Notes under the pieces: generated by a model
The model's input: only the letters and a program-made list of their open reading frames with translations
The model's database searches: none
Told to the model about the DNA's origin: nothing
Source: Flavobacterium limi
GTDB lineage: Bacteria > Bacteroidota > Bacteroidia > Flavobacteriales > Flavobacteriaceae
Assembly (NCBI RefSeq): GCF_010645075.1
Contig: NZ_JAADZV010000015.1
Location: forward strand, 52,783-116,782
DNA length: 64,000 bases
Direction of reading: 5' to 3'
Translations under genes and position numbers: made by a program
Part shown: positions 1-9,536 of the stretch, in pieces
Position numbering within the stretch: the stretch's first letter is position 1
Layout of the letters: every line of letters starts with the position of its first letter

Positions 1-1
1 T

Positions 2-2644
2 TTGCGTTTTAATTTCCATGTTTACAATAAAGTTGTAGAAATGCTGTATCCGAATATTGAAATTGATTCTAGTACAGTGCTGCGAGGTAAGATTGATTCT
101 GATAAACAAGAGTTTAAGTTTAGATTTAATTCCAAAAAAATTAAGGCTTCAAAAAACACATTCGATAATGTACGAATTAATATTGATAACAAGAATCCGC
201 TATATAATGCTTTTGTCGAATTAGATAGTATCAAAACTCCCTACTACAAGATCCGTGATTTTAATTTGATTAATGTAACATCAAAAGATACATTGTTCGT
301 TCGTTCTGAATTTAAAGGAGGTAATAAAGGTGAAGATTATTTTAATTTGAATTTATACCATACTATAGATAAGAACAAAAATAATATTGTTGGAATTCAT
401 AAATCAGAAATGAAATTTAAAGACTATTTATGGTATTTAAATGAAGATGAACAAGATGATAATAAGGTAGTTTTTGATAAAAAGTTTAAAAATTTCACTA
501 TCGATAATATTATACTATCACATGAAAATCAAAAAATCGATTTAAATGGAGTTATAAAAGGAAATGATTATAAAGACCTGGCGCTGAATTTTGAAGATGT
601 TGATATTAATAAGATAACACCTTTAAATAACAAGTTTGTGGTTAACGGTAATTTGAACGGAAGCATAAATTATAAGCAGAATAAAAATATCTATCAGCCT
701 ACAGCATCTATTGAAATTGATCATTTAAATTTAAATAAAATTGATTTAGGAACATTAAAATTTGATATTTCAGGAGATGAAACGTTTAAAAAATTTACTA
801 TAAATTCTTCAATCGAAAATAATTTCACACAATCTTTCAGTGCAGAAGGAAATTTTGCCATTCAGAATAAGGAAACAATTTTAGATTTGAAATTAAAACT
901 TGACGGTTTTAATCTGGCTACCTTAGGAACCATAGGAGGAAATGTTTTATCGAATATAAGAGGAAGTGTTTCCGGGAATGCAGCCATAGCAGGTAATCTC
1001 AAAAAACCGGAAATCAATGGAAGGCTTTACGTAGAAAAAGCAGGTATGACTGTTACTTACCTTAATACAGATTATGAATTAAACAATCGGACAGTTGTAG
1101 ATTTAACAGACGAAAAATTTCTTTTTAGGAACAATCAGCTGACAGATACTAAGTTTAGAACTAAAGGTTTGTTAAACGGAAGTATTGAACATAAGAACTT
1201 TGGAGACTGGAAATTAGATTTAACAATAACTTCAAAACGATTGCTGGCATTAGATACAAAAGACAGTGATGATGCTGCTTATTTTGGAACAGCATTTATT
1301 AATGGTACGGCAAGTATAAAAGGGCCTACGGAAGCACTGTTTATTAAAGTTGATGCGAAATCTGATAAAGACACACAGATAAAAATACCAATCAGTAACG
1401 TACAAAGTGTAGGTGAAAAAAGTTTCATCCATTTTATAACACCTAAGGAAAAATACAATTTAGCCAATGGTATCGTTGAGAGAACAAAAAACTACAATGG
1501 TCTTGAATTGGAATTTGATTTTGATATTACTCCTGATGCAGAAATAGAGGTGATTTTGGACAGGGATTCAGGACACGGTATGAAAGGTAAAGGATATGGA
1601 TCACTGCTGTTTAAAATCAATACACTAGGTAAGTTTAATATGTGGGGAGATTTTCAGGCTTATGAAGGAACTTATAATTTTAAATACGGCGGATTAATAG
1701 ATAAAAAATTTGCTGTTAGAAAAGGAGGTTCTATTATTTGGGAAGGTAATCCTATGAGGGCACAATTAAATTTAGAAGCTGTATATAGAACAATAGCAAA
1801 TCCTGCAGTATTATTGGAAAATTCTTCATTCAATAAAAAAGTACCTGTAGAAGTTGTAATTGGTTTAAGAGGGGATTTAGCGAGTCCTGAACCTAATTTT
1901 GATATTCAGTTTCCTTCGGTAAGCAGTGTTTTGAAATCAGAAATACAATATAAACTGGATGATAAAGATATTCGTCAGACTCAGGCTTTATATTTATTGT
2001 CTACAGGCTCTTTTATGAGTACAGATGGTTTTAGCCAGGGAGATTTGTCAGGCACATTTGCAGAAACAGCTTCAAGTTTATTGGGAGATATAATTAAGTC
2101 TGATAATGATAAAATAAATGTTGGATTTAATTATATTTCAGCAGACAGGCGTATAGGACAGGAGGCTGACGGTCAGGTAGTAGCAACTGTGTCATCACAA
2201 ATTAATGAGCGTATTACTATTAATGGAAAAGTTGGAGTGCCTGTAGGCGGTATAAATGAATCGGCAATTGTAGGCGATATTGAAGTACAATACCGTATTA
2301 ATGAAGACGGGACTGCAAACTTGCGTTTGTTTAATAAGGAAAACGATATTAGTTACGTGGGACAGGGAATTGGATACACTCAGGGTGTTGGTATTAGCTA
2401 TGAAGTAGATTTTGATACTTTTAGTGAATTAGTTAATAAAATTTTCAAGAAGAGTAAATTAGGAAAACCAAGTAAAAGCACAAATGATATACAGGATTCT
2501 AGTCTGAATCCGGATTATATAAATTTTACAAACGCTAAAAAAGAAGCTGAAAAAGATAAAAAGAAATCTGACAAGAAGGAAGATGAGAAAAAGCCTCAAC
2601 AAAACAACAACAACCAGGGACTAATCCCTGATAATGATTTCTAA
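2..2644 (+). CDS. TamB-like translocation/assembly module protein, C-terminal part (5' end cut by window)
   Basis: About 880 residues of a long beta-rich protein are visible; the reading frame is open to the window edge, so the true start lies upstream and the apparent TTG at base 2 is not a start. The last 400 residues look like the DUF490/TamB C-terminal domain: a beta-helical groove region, then a segment with GGSIIWEGNP near residue 575 and a run of short amphipathic strands. TamB homologues span the periplasm and act in outer-membrane protein insertion or lipid transport. The extreme C-terminus is a low-complexity Lys/Glu/Asn/Gln tail. No terminator is obvious after the stop. The family call is firm; the exact cargo is not known. 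Confidence 0.85.
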   Translation: MRFNFHVYNKVVEMLYPNIEIDSSTVLRGKIDSDKQEFKFRFNSKKIKASKNTFDNVRINIDNKNPLYNAFVELDSIKTPYYKIRDFNLINVTSKDTLFVRSEFKGGNKGEDYFNLNLYHTIDKNKNNIVGIHKSEMKFKDYLWYLNEDEQDDNKVVFDKKFKNFTIDNIILSHENQKIDLNGVIKGNDYKDLALNFEDVDINKITPLNNKFVVNGNLNGSINYKQNKNIYQPTASIEIDHLNLNKIDLGTLKFDISGDETFKKFTINSSIENNFTQSFSAEGNFAIQNKETILDLKLKLDGFNLATLGTIGGNVLSNIRGSVSGNAAIAGNLKKPEINGRLYVEKAGMTVTYLNTDYELNNRTVVDLTDEKFLFRNNQLTDTKFRTKGLLNGSIEHKNFGDWKLDLTITSKRLLALDTKDSDDAAYFGTAFINGTASIKGPTEALFIKVDAKSDKDTQIKIPISNVQSVGEKSFIHFITPKEKYNLANGIVERTKNYNGLELEFDFDITPDAEIEVILDRDSGHGMKGKGYGSLLFKINTLGKFNMWGDFQAYEGTYNFKYGGLIDKKFAVRKGGSIIWEGNPMRAQLNLEAVYRTIANPAVLLENSSFNKKVPVEVVIGLRGDLASPEPNFDIQFPSVSSVLKSEIQYKLDDKDIRQTQALYLLSTGSFMSTDGFSQGDLSGTFAETASSLLGDIIKSDNDKINVGFNYISADRRIGQEADGQVVATVSSQINERITINGKVGVPVGGINESAIVGDIEVQYRINEDGTANLRLFNKENDISYVGQGIGYTQGVGISYEVDFDTFSELVNKIFKKSKLGKPSKSTNDIQDSSLNPDYINFTNAKKEAEKDKKKSDKKEDEKKPQQNNNNQGLIPDNDF

Positions 2645-2921
2645 CTAAAATTATCTAATATTACTTTTTTGTGATCGTATTAATATTTGCGAGTTTTTAT
2701 AAATTATCATAATTGTAAAATTTTATAACACTTGATTTACCGAATGTTAATTTTACATTATTAATTAAAAAAGACTACTTTTATTATTTTTAATGAATTT
2801 TTAGGTATCTAAAAACTTATTAACCGAAAACGTTTGAATTTAGTGGTTTTTACTAATTTATTATAATCATCAACTGAAAAGTGATGAATGTTTGCTAATT
2901 TTACACTTTAATACTTAAATA
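2645..2921. other. intergenic gap before pfkA
   Basis: These 277 bases are very AT-rich and hold no open frame of note. Near the right end, TAATTTTA about 25 bases before the pfkA start resembles the Bacteroidota -7 element with one mismatch, but I see no matching -33 TTG. Nothing else is recognised. Confidence 0.4.
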
Positions 2922-3908
2922 ATGCCAAAAACAATAAAAAAAGTAGGTGTTCTTACCTCAGGAGGGGACTCACCAGGAATGAATGCAGCAATACGATCAG
3001 TTGTTCGAACATGCGCTTATCATAATATAGAATGTTTGGGAATTTATAGGGGGTATCAGGGAATGATTGAAGGAGACTTCAAAGAGATGGGACCACGAAG
3101 TGTAAATAATATTGTAAACAAAGGAGGGACGATTTTAAAATCGGCACGCTCAGTTGAATTCAGAACGCCTGAAGGTAGAAAAAAAGCTTACGATAATCTT
3201 GTAAAAGCAGGTGTTGACGCTCTTGTAGTTATTGGAGGAGATGGAAGTTTTACCGGAGGATTGATTTTTAATTCTGAATATGGTTTTCCTGTAATGGGTA
3301 TTCCGGGTACAATTGATAATGATATTTTCGGGACTAGTCATACCTTAGGTTATGATACAGCCCTTAATACAGTTGTAGATTGTATTGATAAAATTAGAGA
3401 TACCGCAAGTTCACATAACCGATTGTTTTTTGTAGAGGTTATGGGGAGAGATGCAGGGCATATTGCACTTAATGCAGGTATAGGTGCAGGTGCTGAAGAA
3501 ATTCTTATTCCTGAAGAAGATTTAGGTCTTGAAAGGCTTTTAGACTCTCTTCAAAAAAGTAAGGCTTCAGGAAAATCATCAAGTATAGTAGTTATTGCAG
3601 AAGGCGATAAAATTGGTAAAAACGTATTCGAACTAAAAGATTATGTTGAAGCTAATCTGCCTGAGTATGATGTGCGTGTTTCGGTTCTCGGGCATATGCA
3701 GCGCGGTGGTTCTCCTTCATGTTTTGATCGTGTTCTTGCAAGCCGTTTAGGAGTAAAAGCGGTAGAATCATTACTAGATGGTAAATCAAATTATATGGTT
3801 GGTCTGCAGCAAGATAAAGTTACTTTGACTCCATTAGAACAAGCAATTAAAGGAAAATCAGAGATTGACATGGAACTGTTAAGAGTTTCTGATATCATGT
3901 CAACATAA
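2922..3908 (+). CDS. pfkA: ATP-dependent 6-phosphofructokinase
   Basis: Converts fructose-6-phosphate and ATP to fructose-1,6-bisphosphate in glycolysis. The 328-residue length is typical of bacterial PfkA. Visible motifs: GGDSPGMN at residues 14-21, GGDGSFTGG at 105-113 (the Gly after GGD fits ATP rather than pyrophosphate use), catalytic PGTIDND at 128-134, MGRDAGH at 174-180, and a substrate-binding HMQRGGSPS segment near 260. It sits directly upstream of gap on the same strand with a 73-base gap, so the two glycolytic genes may be co-expressed. Confidence 0.97.
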   Translation: MPKTIKKVGVLTSGGDSPGMNAAIRSVVRTCAYHNIECLGIYRGYQGMIEGDFKEMGPRSVNNIVNKGGTILKSARSVEFRTPEGRKKAYDNLVKAGVDALVVIGGDGSFTGGLIFNSEYGFPVMGIPGTIDNDIFGTSHTLGYDTALNTVVDCIDKIRDTASSHNRLFFVEVMGRDAGHIALNAGIGAGAEEILIPEEDLGLERLLDSLQKSKASGKSSSIVVIAEGDKIGKNVFELKDYVEANLPEYDVRVSVLGHMQRGGSPSCFDRVLASRLGVKAVESLLDGKSNYMVGLQQDKVTLTPLEQAIKGKSEIDMELLRVSDIMST

Positions 3909-3981
3909 AAGAAACGAAGTTTATAGTGAGAAAATTAAACTTTAAATTAGTAAAATAAGAACAAAAACAAAATCGAGTAAA

Positions 3982-4986
3982 ATGTCAAAAGTAAAATTAG
4001 GAATAAACGGATTTGGACGTATTGGAAGAATCGTTTTTAGAGAATCTTTCAACAGGGATAACGTAGAAGTTGTTGCAATCAATGACTTATTAGATGTAGA
4101 TCATTTAGCTTATTTATTGAAATATGATTCAGTACACGGTCGTTTCGACGGAACTGTAGAAGTTAAAGAAGGAAAACTTTACGTAAACGGAAGAAATATC
4201 CGTATTACTGCTGAAAGAAACCCTGCTGACTTAAAATGGAATGAAGTTGATGTAGATGTAGTTGCTGAATGTACTGGTATTTTCACAACAATCGAAACTG
4301 CAAGCGAGCACTTAAAAGGTGGTGCTAAAAAAGTAATAATTTCTGCTCCTTCTGCAGATGCTCCAATGTTTGTAATGGGTGTTAATCATGAAACTGCAAA
4401 AGCTTCTGATTTAGTTGTTTCTAATGCTTCTTGTACTACAAACTGTTTAGCTCCTTTAGCTAAAGTTATTAATGATAATTTTGGAATCGTTGAAGGTTTA
4501 ATGACTACTGTTCATGCTACAACTTCAACTCAAATGACAGCTGACGGACCTTCTAGAAAAGACTGGAGAGGTGGGCGCGCAGCTGCAATAAACATCATTC
4601 CTTCTTCAACAGGTGCTGCAAAAGCGGTTGGAAAAGTTATCCCTTCTTTGAATGGAAAATTAACAGGTATGGCTTTCCGCGTTCCTACTGCTGACGTTTC
4701 TACAGTAGATTTAACTGTAAAATTAGCTAAAGAAACTTCATACGAAGAAATTATGGCTGTTTTGAAGAAAGCTTCGGAAAATGAACTAAAAGGTATTTTA
4801 GGATATACTGAGGATGCGGTTGTTTCTCAGGATTTTATTTCTGACAAAAGAACCTCAATTGTTGATGCAACTGCCGGAATTGGATTAAATTCAACTTTCT
4901 TTAAATTAGTATCATGGTACGATAATGAGTACGGATATTCTAGCAAATTAATTGATTTATCTGTGCATATCGCAGGTTTAAAATAA
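3982..4986 (+). CDS. gap: type I glyceraldehyde-3-phosphate dehydrogenase
   Basis: Oxidises and phosphorylates glyceraldehyde-3-phosphate with NAD. The Rossmann motif GINGFGRIGR begins at residue 8, an Asp follows in VAINDLLD (35), which fits NAD rather than NADP, and the catalytic Cys is C151 in the ASCTTNC motif with its His partner H178. At 334 residues it is full length. A very strong intrinsic terminator follows the stop. Codon use looks more regular than that of neighbours, as expected for a highly expressed gene. Confidence 0.97.
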   Translation: MSKVKLGINGFGRIGRIVFRESFNRDNVEVVAINDLLDVDHLAYLLKYDSVHGRFDGTVEVKEGKLYVNGRNIRITAERNPADLKWNEVDVDVVAECTGIFTTIETASEHLKGGAKKVIISAPSADAPMFVMGVNHETAKASDLVVSNASCTTNCLAPLAKVINDNFGIVEGLMTTVHATTSTQMTADGPSRKDWRGGRAAAINIIPSSTGAAKAVGKVIPSLNGKLTGMAFRVPTADVSTVDLTVKLAKETSYEEIMAVLKKASENELKGILGYTEDAVVSQDFISDKRTSIVDATAGIGLNSTFFKLVSWYDNEYGYSSKLIDLSVHIAGLK

Positions 4987-5003
4987 TATTTTATAGAGTG
5001 AGA

Positions 5004-5040
5004 AAATCCCGTTATTTCCAAATAACGGGATTTCTTATTT
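5004..5040 (+). terminator. intrinsic terminator after gap
   Basis: A perfect 14-bp inverted repeat (5004-5017 and 5020-5033) with core ATCCCGTTATT closes a minimal loop and runs into a T-rich stretch. It lies 18 bases after the gap stop codon. Confidence 0.9.
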
Positions 5041-5109
5041 TGTTACCTCTTTAATTAATGTAAAAAACACACTTTTAATTAAAGAAACTAATTAAAAAAC
5101 TAAACTAAC

Positions 5110-5961
5110 ATGAAATTAATAGTTGATAGTGGATCTACCAAAGCTGACTGGATTGCAATTGATGATAGTGGGAAAGTGTTATTCACAACGCAAACTTTAG
5201 GGCTAAACCCTGAAATTCTTGATGGTCCTGAAATTATCGAAAGAGTAAATGATCGTTTTGATATTTCACAAAATAGAAAAGAAGCTACTCATTTGTTCTT
5301 TTATGGAGCAGGATGTGGTACTGATAGAATGCAAAAATCTTTATCTCAGGTATTCAGGGAGTATTTTGAAAATGCTATTGTAGAGGTTCACGAAGACACT
5401 TATGCTGCAGTGTATGCAACTACACCAAAAGGAGAAGAAGCGATTGTTAGTATTTTAGGAACAGGATCTAATTGTAGTTATTACGATGGTAAAATTTTAC
5501 ATCAAAAAGTACAATCATTAGGTTACATTGCGATGGATGATTGCAGTGGGAATGTGTTTGGAAAAGAATTGATCAGAAAGTATTATTTCAATAAGATGCC
5601 TAAAGAACTGGCTGTTGAGTTTGAAAAAGAATATAATTTAGATGCAGATTACATCAAAAACAAATTGTATAAAGAACCAAATCCAAATGCTTATCTGGCA
5701 ACATTTGCTAAATTTCTGATTCAGCACAAAGATTCCGATTTTTGCAGAAAAATCATTTTCAAAGGAATGAAATCGTTCGTTAAAAACTATATTAGGCAAT
5801 ATGATAATTGCAAAGAAGTTCCTGTTCATTTTGTTGGCTCTATAGCTTTTTATTTAAAAGATGAACTACAGGAGATATTTGATAAATACGAACTTAAATT
5901 AGGTAATGTTTTAAGACGTCCAATTGACGGCCTTATTGCGTATCACGTTGCTAATAAATAA
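5110..5961 (+). CDS. BadF/BadG/BcrA/BcrD-type ATPase, probable N-acetylglucosamine kinase
   Basis: A 283-residue sugar-kinase/ASKHA ATPase. The phosphate-1 motif VDSGSTKADW is at residues 5-14 and the adenosine/phosphate loop GTGSNC at 117-122, as in bacterial GlcNAc-kinase-like proteins of the BadF family. The likely reaction is ATP-dependent phosphorylation of GlcNAc or a related amino sugar in the cytoplasm. This matters because the GlcNAc locus at 29-43 kb encodes no kinase of its own. mgsA follows by only 10 bases, so the two form an operon. Substrate is inferred from family, not proven by the sequence. Confidence 0.82.
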   Translation: MKLIVDSGSTKADWIAIDDSGKVLFTTQTLGLNPEILDGPEIIERVNDRFDISQNRKEATHLFFYGAGCGTDRMQKSLSQVFREYFENAIVEVHEDTYAAVYATTPKGEEAIVSILGTGSNCSYYDGKILHQKVQSLGYIAMDDCSGNVFGKELIRKYYFNKMPKELAVEFEKEYNLDADYIKNKLYKEPNPNAYLATFAKFLIQHKDSDFCRKIIFKGMKSFVKNYIRQYDNCKEVPVHFVGSIAFYLKDELQEIFDKYELKLGNVLRRPIDGLIAYHVANK

Positions 5962-5971
5962 AAGAATCTGA

Positions 5972-6346
5972 ATGGAAATTGCAATTATTGCGCATGATGG
6001 TAAAAAAGCAGATTTGATTAATTTTTTAATTAAAAATACTGAGGTTCTGCAAAATGAAAATATAAGTTTAATAGGTACAGGCACTACCGGAGGAAAAGCG
6101 GAAGCAGCAGGTTTTAAAACAAGACGAATGCTTTCGGGACCGTTAGGAGGTGATGCACAAATAGCAGGAAGAGTAGCAGAAGGCTTAACACATATGGTTT
6201 TCTTTTTTAAGGACCCTTTGTCGAGTCATCCTCATGAGGCGGATATTAATATGCTTATCAGAGTTTGTGATGTGCATAATGTGCCGCTGGCAACTAATGA
6301 AGCAACGGCACAATTATTATTAGACGCTATAGCTCTGCAATTATAG
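5972..6346 (+). CDS. mgsA: methylglyoxal synthase
   Basis: Converts dihydroxyacetone phosphate to methylglyoxal and phosphate, a bypass that relieves sugar-phosphate build-up. At 124 residues it is a minimal form of the family (the E. coli protein is about 150). The phosphate-binding GTGTTGG, the catalytic-Asp region SGPLGGDAQ and the active-site segment DPLSSHPHEAD are all visible. It follows the sugar-kinase gene by 10 bases and its 3' end overlaps the convergent ridA by 20 bases. Confidence 0.95.
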   Translation: MEIAIIAHDGKKADLINFLIKNTEVLQNENISLIGTGTTGGKAEAAGFKTRRMLSGPLGGDAQIAGRVAEGLTHMVFFFKDPLSSHPHEADINMLIRVCDVHNVPLATNEATAQLLLDAIALQL

Positions 6347-6707
6347 AAATCTCGACATTAACATTTTTTGGCAAACAAGCCACCTGAACCGTTTCACGCG
6401 CTGGAGCGGTTTTTTCATTAAAATAGGATCCGTAAACTGTGTTTATTGCAGCAAAATTATTCATATCCATTATGAAGATAGAAGCTTTTACAACATTCTC
6501 AAAAGTCATGTCTGCAGCTTCTAAAATAGCCGCAATATTTTGCATAACCTGATGTGTTTCGTCGTTAATGTTTGCTGTAATCAATTCTCCTGTTGATGGG
6601 TTTATCGCTATTTGTCCGGATGCATACAATGTATTTCCAGATAGTATAGCCTGATTATAAGGTCCGATAGGAGCAGGTGCTTTGTCGGTAAAGATTATTT
6701 TTTTCAT
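6327..6707 (-). CDS. RidA family imine/enamine deaminase
   Basis: A 126-residue YjgF/YER057c/UK114 protein that hydrolyses reactive enamine and imine intermediates made by PLP enzymes. The family signature is visible: ASGQIAINP in the first half, and the PARETVQVACLP segment near the C-terminus, which holds the Arg that binds the substrate carboxylate. It is convergent with mgsA (20-base tail overlap) and lies 33 bases downstream of lptD on the same strand, so it may be transcribed from the lptD promoter. Confidence 0.93.
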   Translation of the reverse strand: MKKIIFTDKAPAPIGPYNQAILSGNTLYASGQIAINPSTGELITANINDETHQVMQNIAAILEAADMTFENVVKASIFIMDMNNFAAINTVYGSYFNEKTAPARETVQVACLPKNVNVEISIIAEL

Positions 6708-6740
6708 ATCTCATAAAATATTAAAATTGTAAGTAGGAAT

Positions 6741-9404
6741 TTATCTGTTCGTATTGCTTCTTTTATCCCATTTAATATCGCTAAGCATTCCGGATTTTAT
6801 TCCGATAAAGAAATTCCAGTTTGAATAAGTGCCAAGAGGCGTCCAGTTAAACGACATCCTCCAGCTTAGTAAATCTCTTTCAAAACGTAATTGTGTAAAA
6901 GTGACCCCTTTTTGTACAAAATCATAACCAGTTGAGATCCCGCCCTTCCATTTAGGGGTAATGTCCATATTTGCAGAAACCATGATAGAATTTCCTGTGA
7001 TTTTATTTTCTCTGTTTGTATTGGAGTAAGTTAAGGAATAAGCCATAGTCATGTCCCAGGGAAGTTTCGAATTAAAAAATTCGGTAATTACATTTTCAGA
7101 ATCTTCTTCGGCAAATTGACTTTTTCGGGTATCATTAAGGTCAGTATTAGTTCCAAATAAATCGTCACTACGACCACCGTTTCGCTCACTTTGTTTATTT
7201 TCTTCCTTCTTGTCATTTTTATTTGAAAATGAATAATTCAAAGTCATATTAGCACTTGTCATTCTAAATAAACTTCCACCGTTGTTGATGTTGAATTCAT
7301 TTATTTGCTGACCTGAATTATCAATTGCATACGGATTTAGTGTGGCTGCAAAATTAACATTCATTTTGTTTTCAAATAATTGAGTTCCCCCGCTAACACG
7401 GACTGGTTCAAGAGCAAATGTCGTTTTTCCGTCAGCATTAAAATTATAGCTGGTGCTAAAATTTAGATTATTTAAAAGCATCATCTTTTTAGGTTCTGTT
7501 TTAGTACTGTCTTTGTCAGTTACTTTCGCTTCAAAAGTGTTGCTTAAATCAAATCCTATTATGTTTGAGTTAGATTTTCCGGGCTGTCCATAGACTCCAT
7601 TTTCAAATCGGGTATAATCTTTATAAGTTGTGCCAGTGGCATCTATGGCATAAGTGTCATAATATTTTTCAAAACTTGGGGTGTATGAATATGAAAACGA
7701 TGGACGCATGACGTGGCGTATAGCCTGTATTTTCTTAGTCTCTCCAAATTTAAAAGTACCATAGATAGTGGTTCCTAAGCTTGAACTGAAGTTGTATGTT
7801 CTAAAGGCATCGAAACCATTTACTGTTTTGTCTACAACTGTATTTATGTTGTTGTCATAAAATCGGTTAATTGTTTTTGTTACCCAGGTTTCCTGATAAT
7901 TCGTAGAGGCACTGGCGCTAAAATATTTAAATATTTTAAAGTTGGTACTGAGAGGGATACTGTGCTGCATTCCAATTTGTGCATTCTCAAACATTTGAGG
8001 CTTAAAAAATAGAGAATCGGTTGTTACAAAACTGTTTTTACCGCTCACATTGTATTGTAAGTTGATGTTTTTGATCAATCCTTTTTTTACACCATCTTTG
8101 CCAACAAAAGGATATATACGATCAATACTTCCCTGTAAGGATGGTAAAGTCATGTTGATCTGTTCTGTTTGTGTGTTTTGGGAATGTGTTGCTGTTAAGG
8201 CTATTCTTGCCTGCGGAATTGTATTAAAAGTTTTATTCCAGGAAATAGATGAGCTAAGTGTGTTATTCAGGCTTGAACCAATATTAGCCTGATTAATGGA
8301 TTGCTTGAAATATTTACTGCTTCCCATATTCACAGAAGCAGAAAAACTGGAATTAGGATTAGACTTTGAATCTTTTGAGTGTGACCACTGGATATTGTAA
8401 ATGTTCTGTTTTGAATAATCAGGATAGCCTCTCTCGCTTGTAATTAAATTCTCAAACCTGAAGTTGACGTTTCCTCTATACTTGTATCTTGTGGCATATG
8501 AAGATTCAAAACGCATGGCATAGCTACCATTTGTATAATAATCACCTAAAGCTGTTAAATCGTAATTATCACTTAAAGCAAAATAATAACCTCCGTTTTG
8601 TAATGAAAAACCTCTGGTATTAGAGTCGTTATAACTTGGTATTATGATGCCCGAGACACTTTTTTCCTGACTCATAGGAAAATAGGCATAAGGGAGTGCT
8701 AGAGGTGTAGGTACGTCTGCAATAACCATATTAGTTAATCCGACTACTACTTTTTTTCCAGGAACAAATTTCACTCTGCTGGTTCTAAAATAATATTCAG
8801 GGTTGTCAACATCTGTAGAAGTTGTAAAACGGGCTCCCTTTAAAAAGTAAACAGAGTCATTTTCTTTTTTGGTTATTTGTGCTTTTATTTTAAATTCTCC
8901 CTGTTCGGTTCTTGAATTATAAATTAGAGCTTTTTTAGTTTTAAAATTAAAGCGAATTGAATCTGGCTGAACCTCATTTGAGCCTTGTTTGAAATTAGGA
9001 TATTGTATCAGGACACCTGCAGAATCTTTTATTCTTCCGGCATATACTTCATCTTTATCTATGTCAAGAACAATGATACCGGATTTTAGCTCAATATCTT
9101 TATAGAATAATTCAGCTTCATCGTAAAGTGTCAGGGTATTCTTTTTTTTGTCTATTTTTTGATACCCTTTTGCTGTACGTTTTACTATTCCGTCCAGAAA
9201 GGGTTTTTTAGTTTTAACAGTGTCCAGTCTGATTGTATCCGTTATAGTCTTTGCGGTATCTGCAGTCGCTTTTTTTGTTTTATCAGTTTGTTTTTCAGAG
9301 GGTACTGTATTTTTTTTAGGTTTTATATCCTGAGAATATAATTTACCATATCCTAATGTTAGGAAAAATGATAATAAAACGATATTAAATAAGTTTGTAT
9401 GCAA
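6741..9404 (-). CDS. lptD: LPS-assembly outer-membrane protein LptD
   Basis: An outer-membrane beta-barrel that, with LptE, inserts lipopolysaccharide into the outer leaflet. It has a signal peptide (hydrophobic IVLLSFFLTLGYG ending at YSQ), an N-terminal OstA-like jellyroll region that reads DEAELFYKDIELKSG, and a long C-terminal barrel of alternating strands. I choose the TTG at 9404 (887 residues): it places the signal peptide at the very N-terminus and lies just downstream of a promoter at 9425-9455. An ATG at 9488 would add 28 residues that do not look like a leader and would lie upstream of that promoter. A Lys/Thr-rich linker follows the signal. Confidence 0.88.
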   Translation of the reverse strand: MHTNLFNIVLLSFFLTLGYGKLYSQDIKPKKNTVPSEKQTDKTKKATADTAKTITDTIRLDTVKTKKPFLDGIVKRTAKGYQKIDKKKNTLTLYDEAELFYKDIELKSGIIVLDIDKDEVYAGRIKDSAGVLIQYPNFKQGSNEVQPDSIRFNFKTKKALIYNSRTEQGEFKIKAQITKKENDSVYFLKGARFTTSTDVDNPEYYFRTSRVKFVPGKKVVVGLTNMVIADVPTPLALPYAYFPMSQEKSVSGIIIPSYNDSNTRGFSLQNGGYYFALSDNYDLTALGDYYTNGSYAMRFESSYATRYKYRGNVNFRFENLITSERGYPDYSKQNIYNIQWSHSKDSKSNPNSSFSASVNMGSSKYFKQSINQANIGSSLNNTLSSSISWNKTFNTIPQARIALTATHSQNTQTEQINMTLPSLQGSIDRIYPFVGKDGVKKGLIKNINLQYNVSGKNSFVTTDSLFFKPQMFENAQIGMQHSIPLSTNFKIFKYFSASASTNYQETWVTKTINRFYDNNINTVVDKTVNGFDAFRTYNFSSSLGTTIYGTFKFGETKKIQAIRHVMRPSFSYSYTPSFEKYYDTYAIDATGTTYKDYTRFENGVYGQPGKSNSNIIGFDLSNTFEAKVTDKDSTKTEPKKMMLLNNLNFSTSYNFNADGKTTFALEPVRVSGGTQLFENKMNVNFAATLNPYAIDNSGQQINEFNINNGGSLFRMTSANMTLNYSFSNKNDKKEENKQSERNGGRSDDLFGTNTDLNDTRKSQFAEEDSENVITEFFNSKLPWDMTMAYSLTYSNTNRENKITGNSIMVSANMDITPKWKGGISTGYDFVQKGVTFTQLRFERDLLSWRMSFNWTPLGTYSNWNFFIGIKSGMLSDIKWDKRSNTNR

Positions 9405-9424
9405 AGGTTTTAATGCTATTTTTG

Positions 9425-9455
9425 TAAAATTATGGCTTGTTTTTTGACATGTCAA
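9425..9455 (-). promoter_or_regulatory. putative lptD promoter
   Basis: On the minus strand, TTG (9455-9453), a 20-base spacer and TAATTTTA (9432-9425) match the Bacteroidota -33/-7 pattern with one mismatch in the -7. The predicted start is about 13 bases before the TTG start codon of lptD. Confidence 0.5.
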
Positions 9456-9500
9456 ACTTACATATAATTTTTTGGCAAAAATAATCAATTGTAAAAATTA

Positions 9501-9508
9501 TAGCTTTG
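9501..9508 (+). promoter_or_regulatory. putative -7 element of the amidase gene
   Basis: TAGCTTTG is an exact match to TAnnTTTG and lies 28 bases before the amidase start codon. The nearest upstream TTG (9472-9474) is 26 bases away, a little long. Confidence 0.45.
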
Positions 9509-9536
9509 CATTTTATTAAAATTAACTTTTAGATTT

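Noticed and set aside
6327..6346. 20-base tail overlap of mgsA and ridA as antisense control
   Set aside because: Short convergent overlaps are common in compact genomes and nothing in the sequence marks this one as regulatory.
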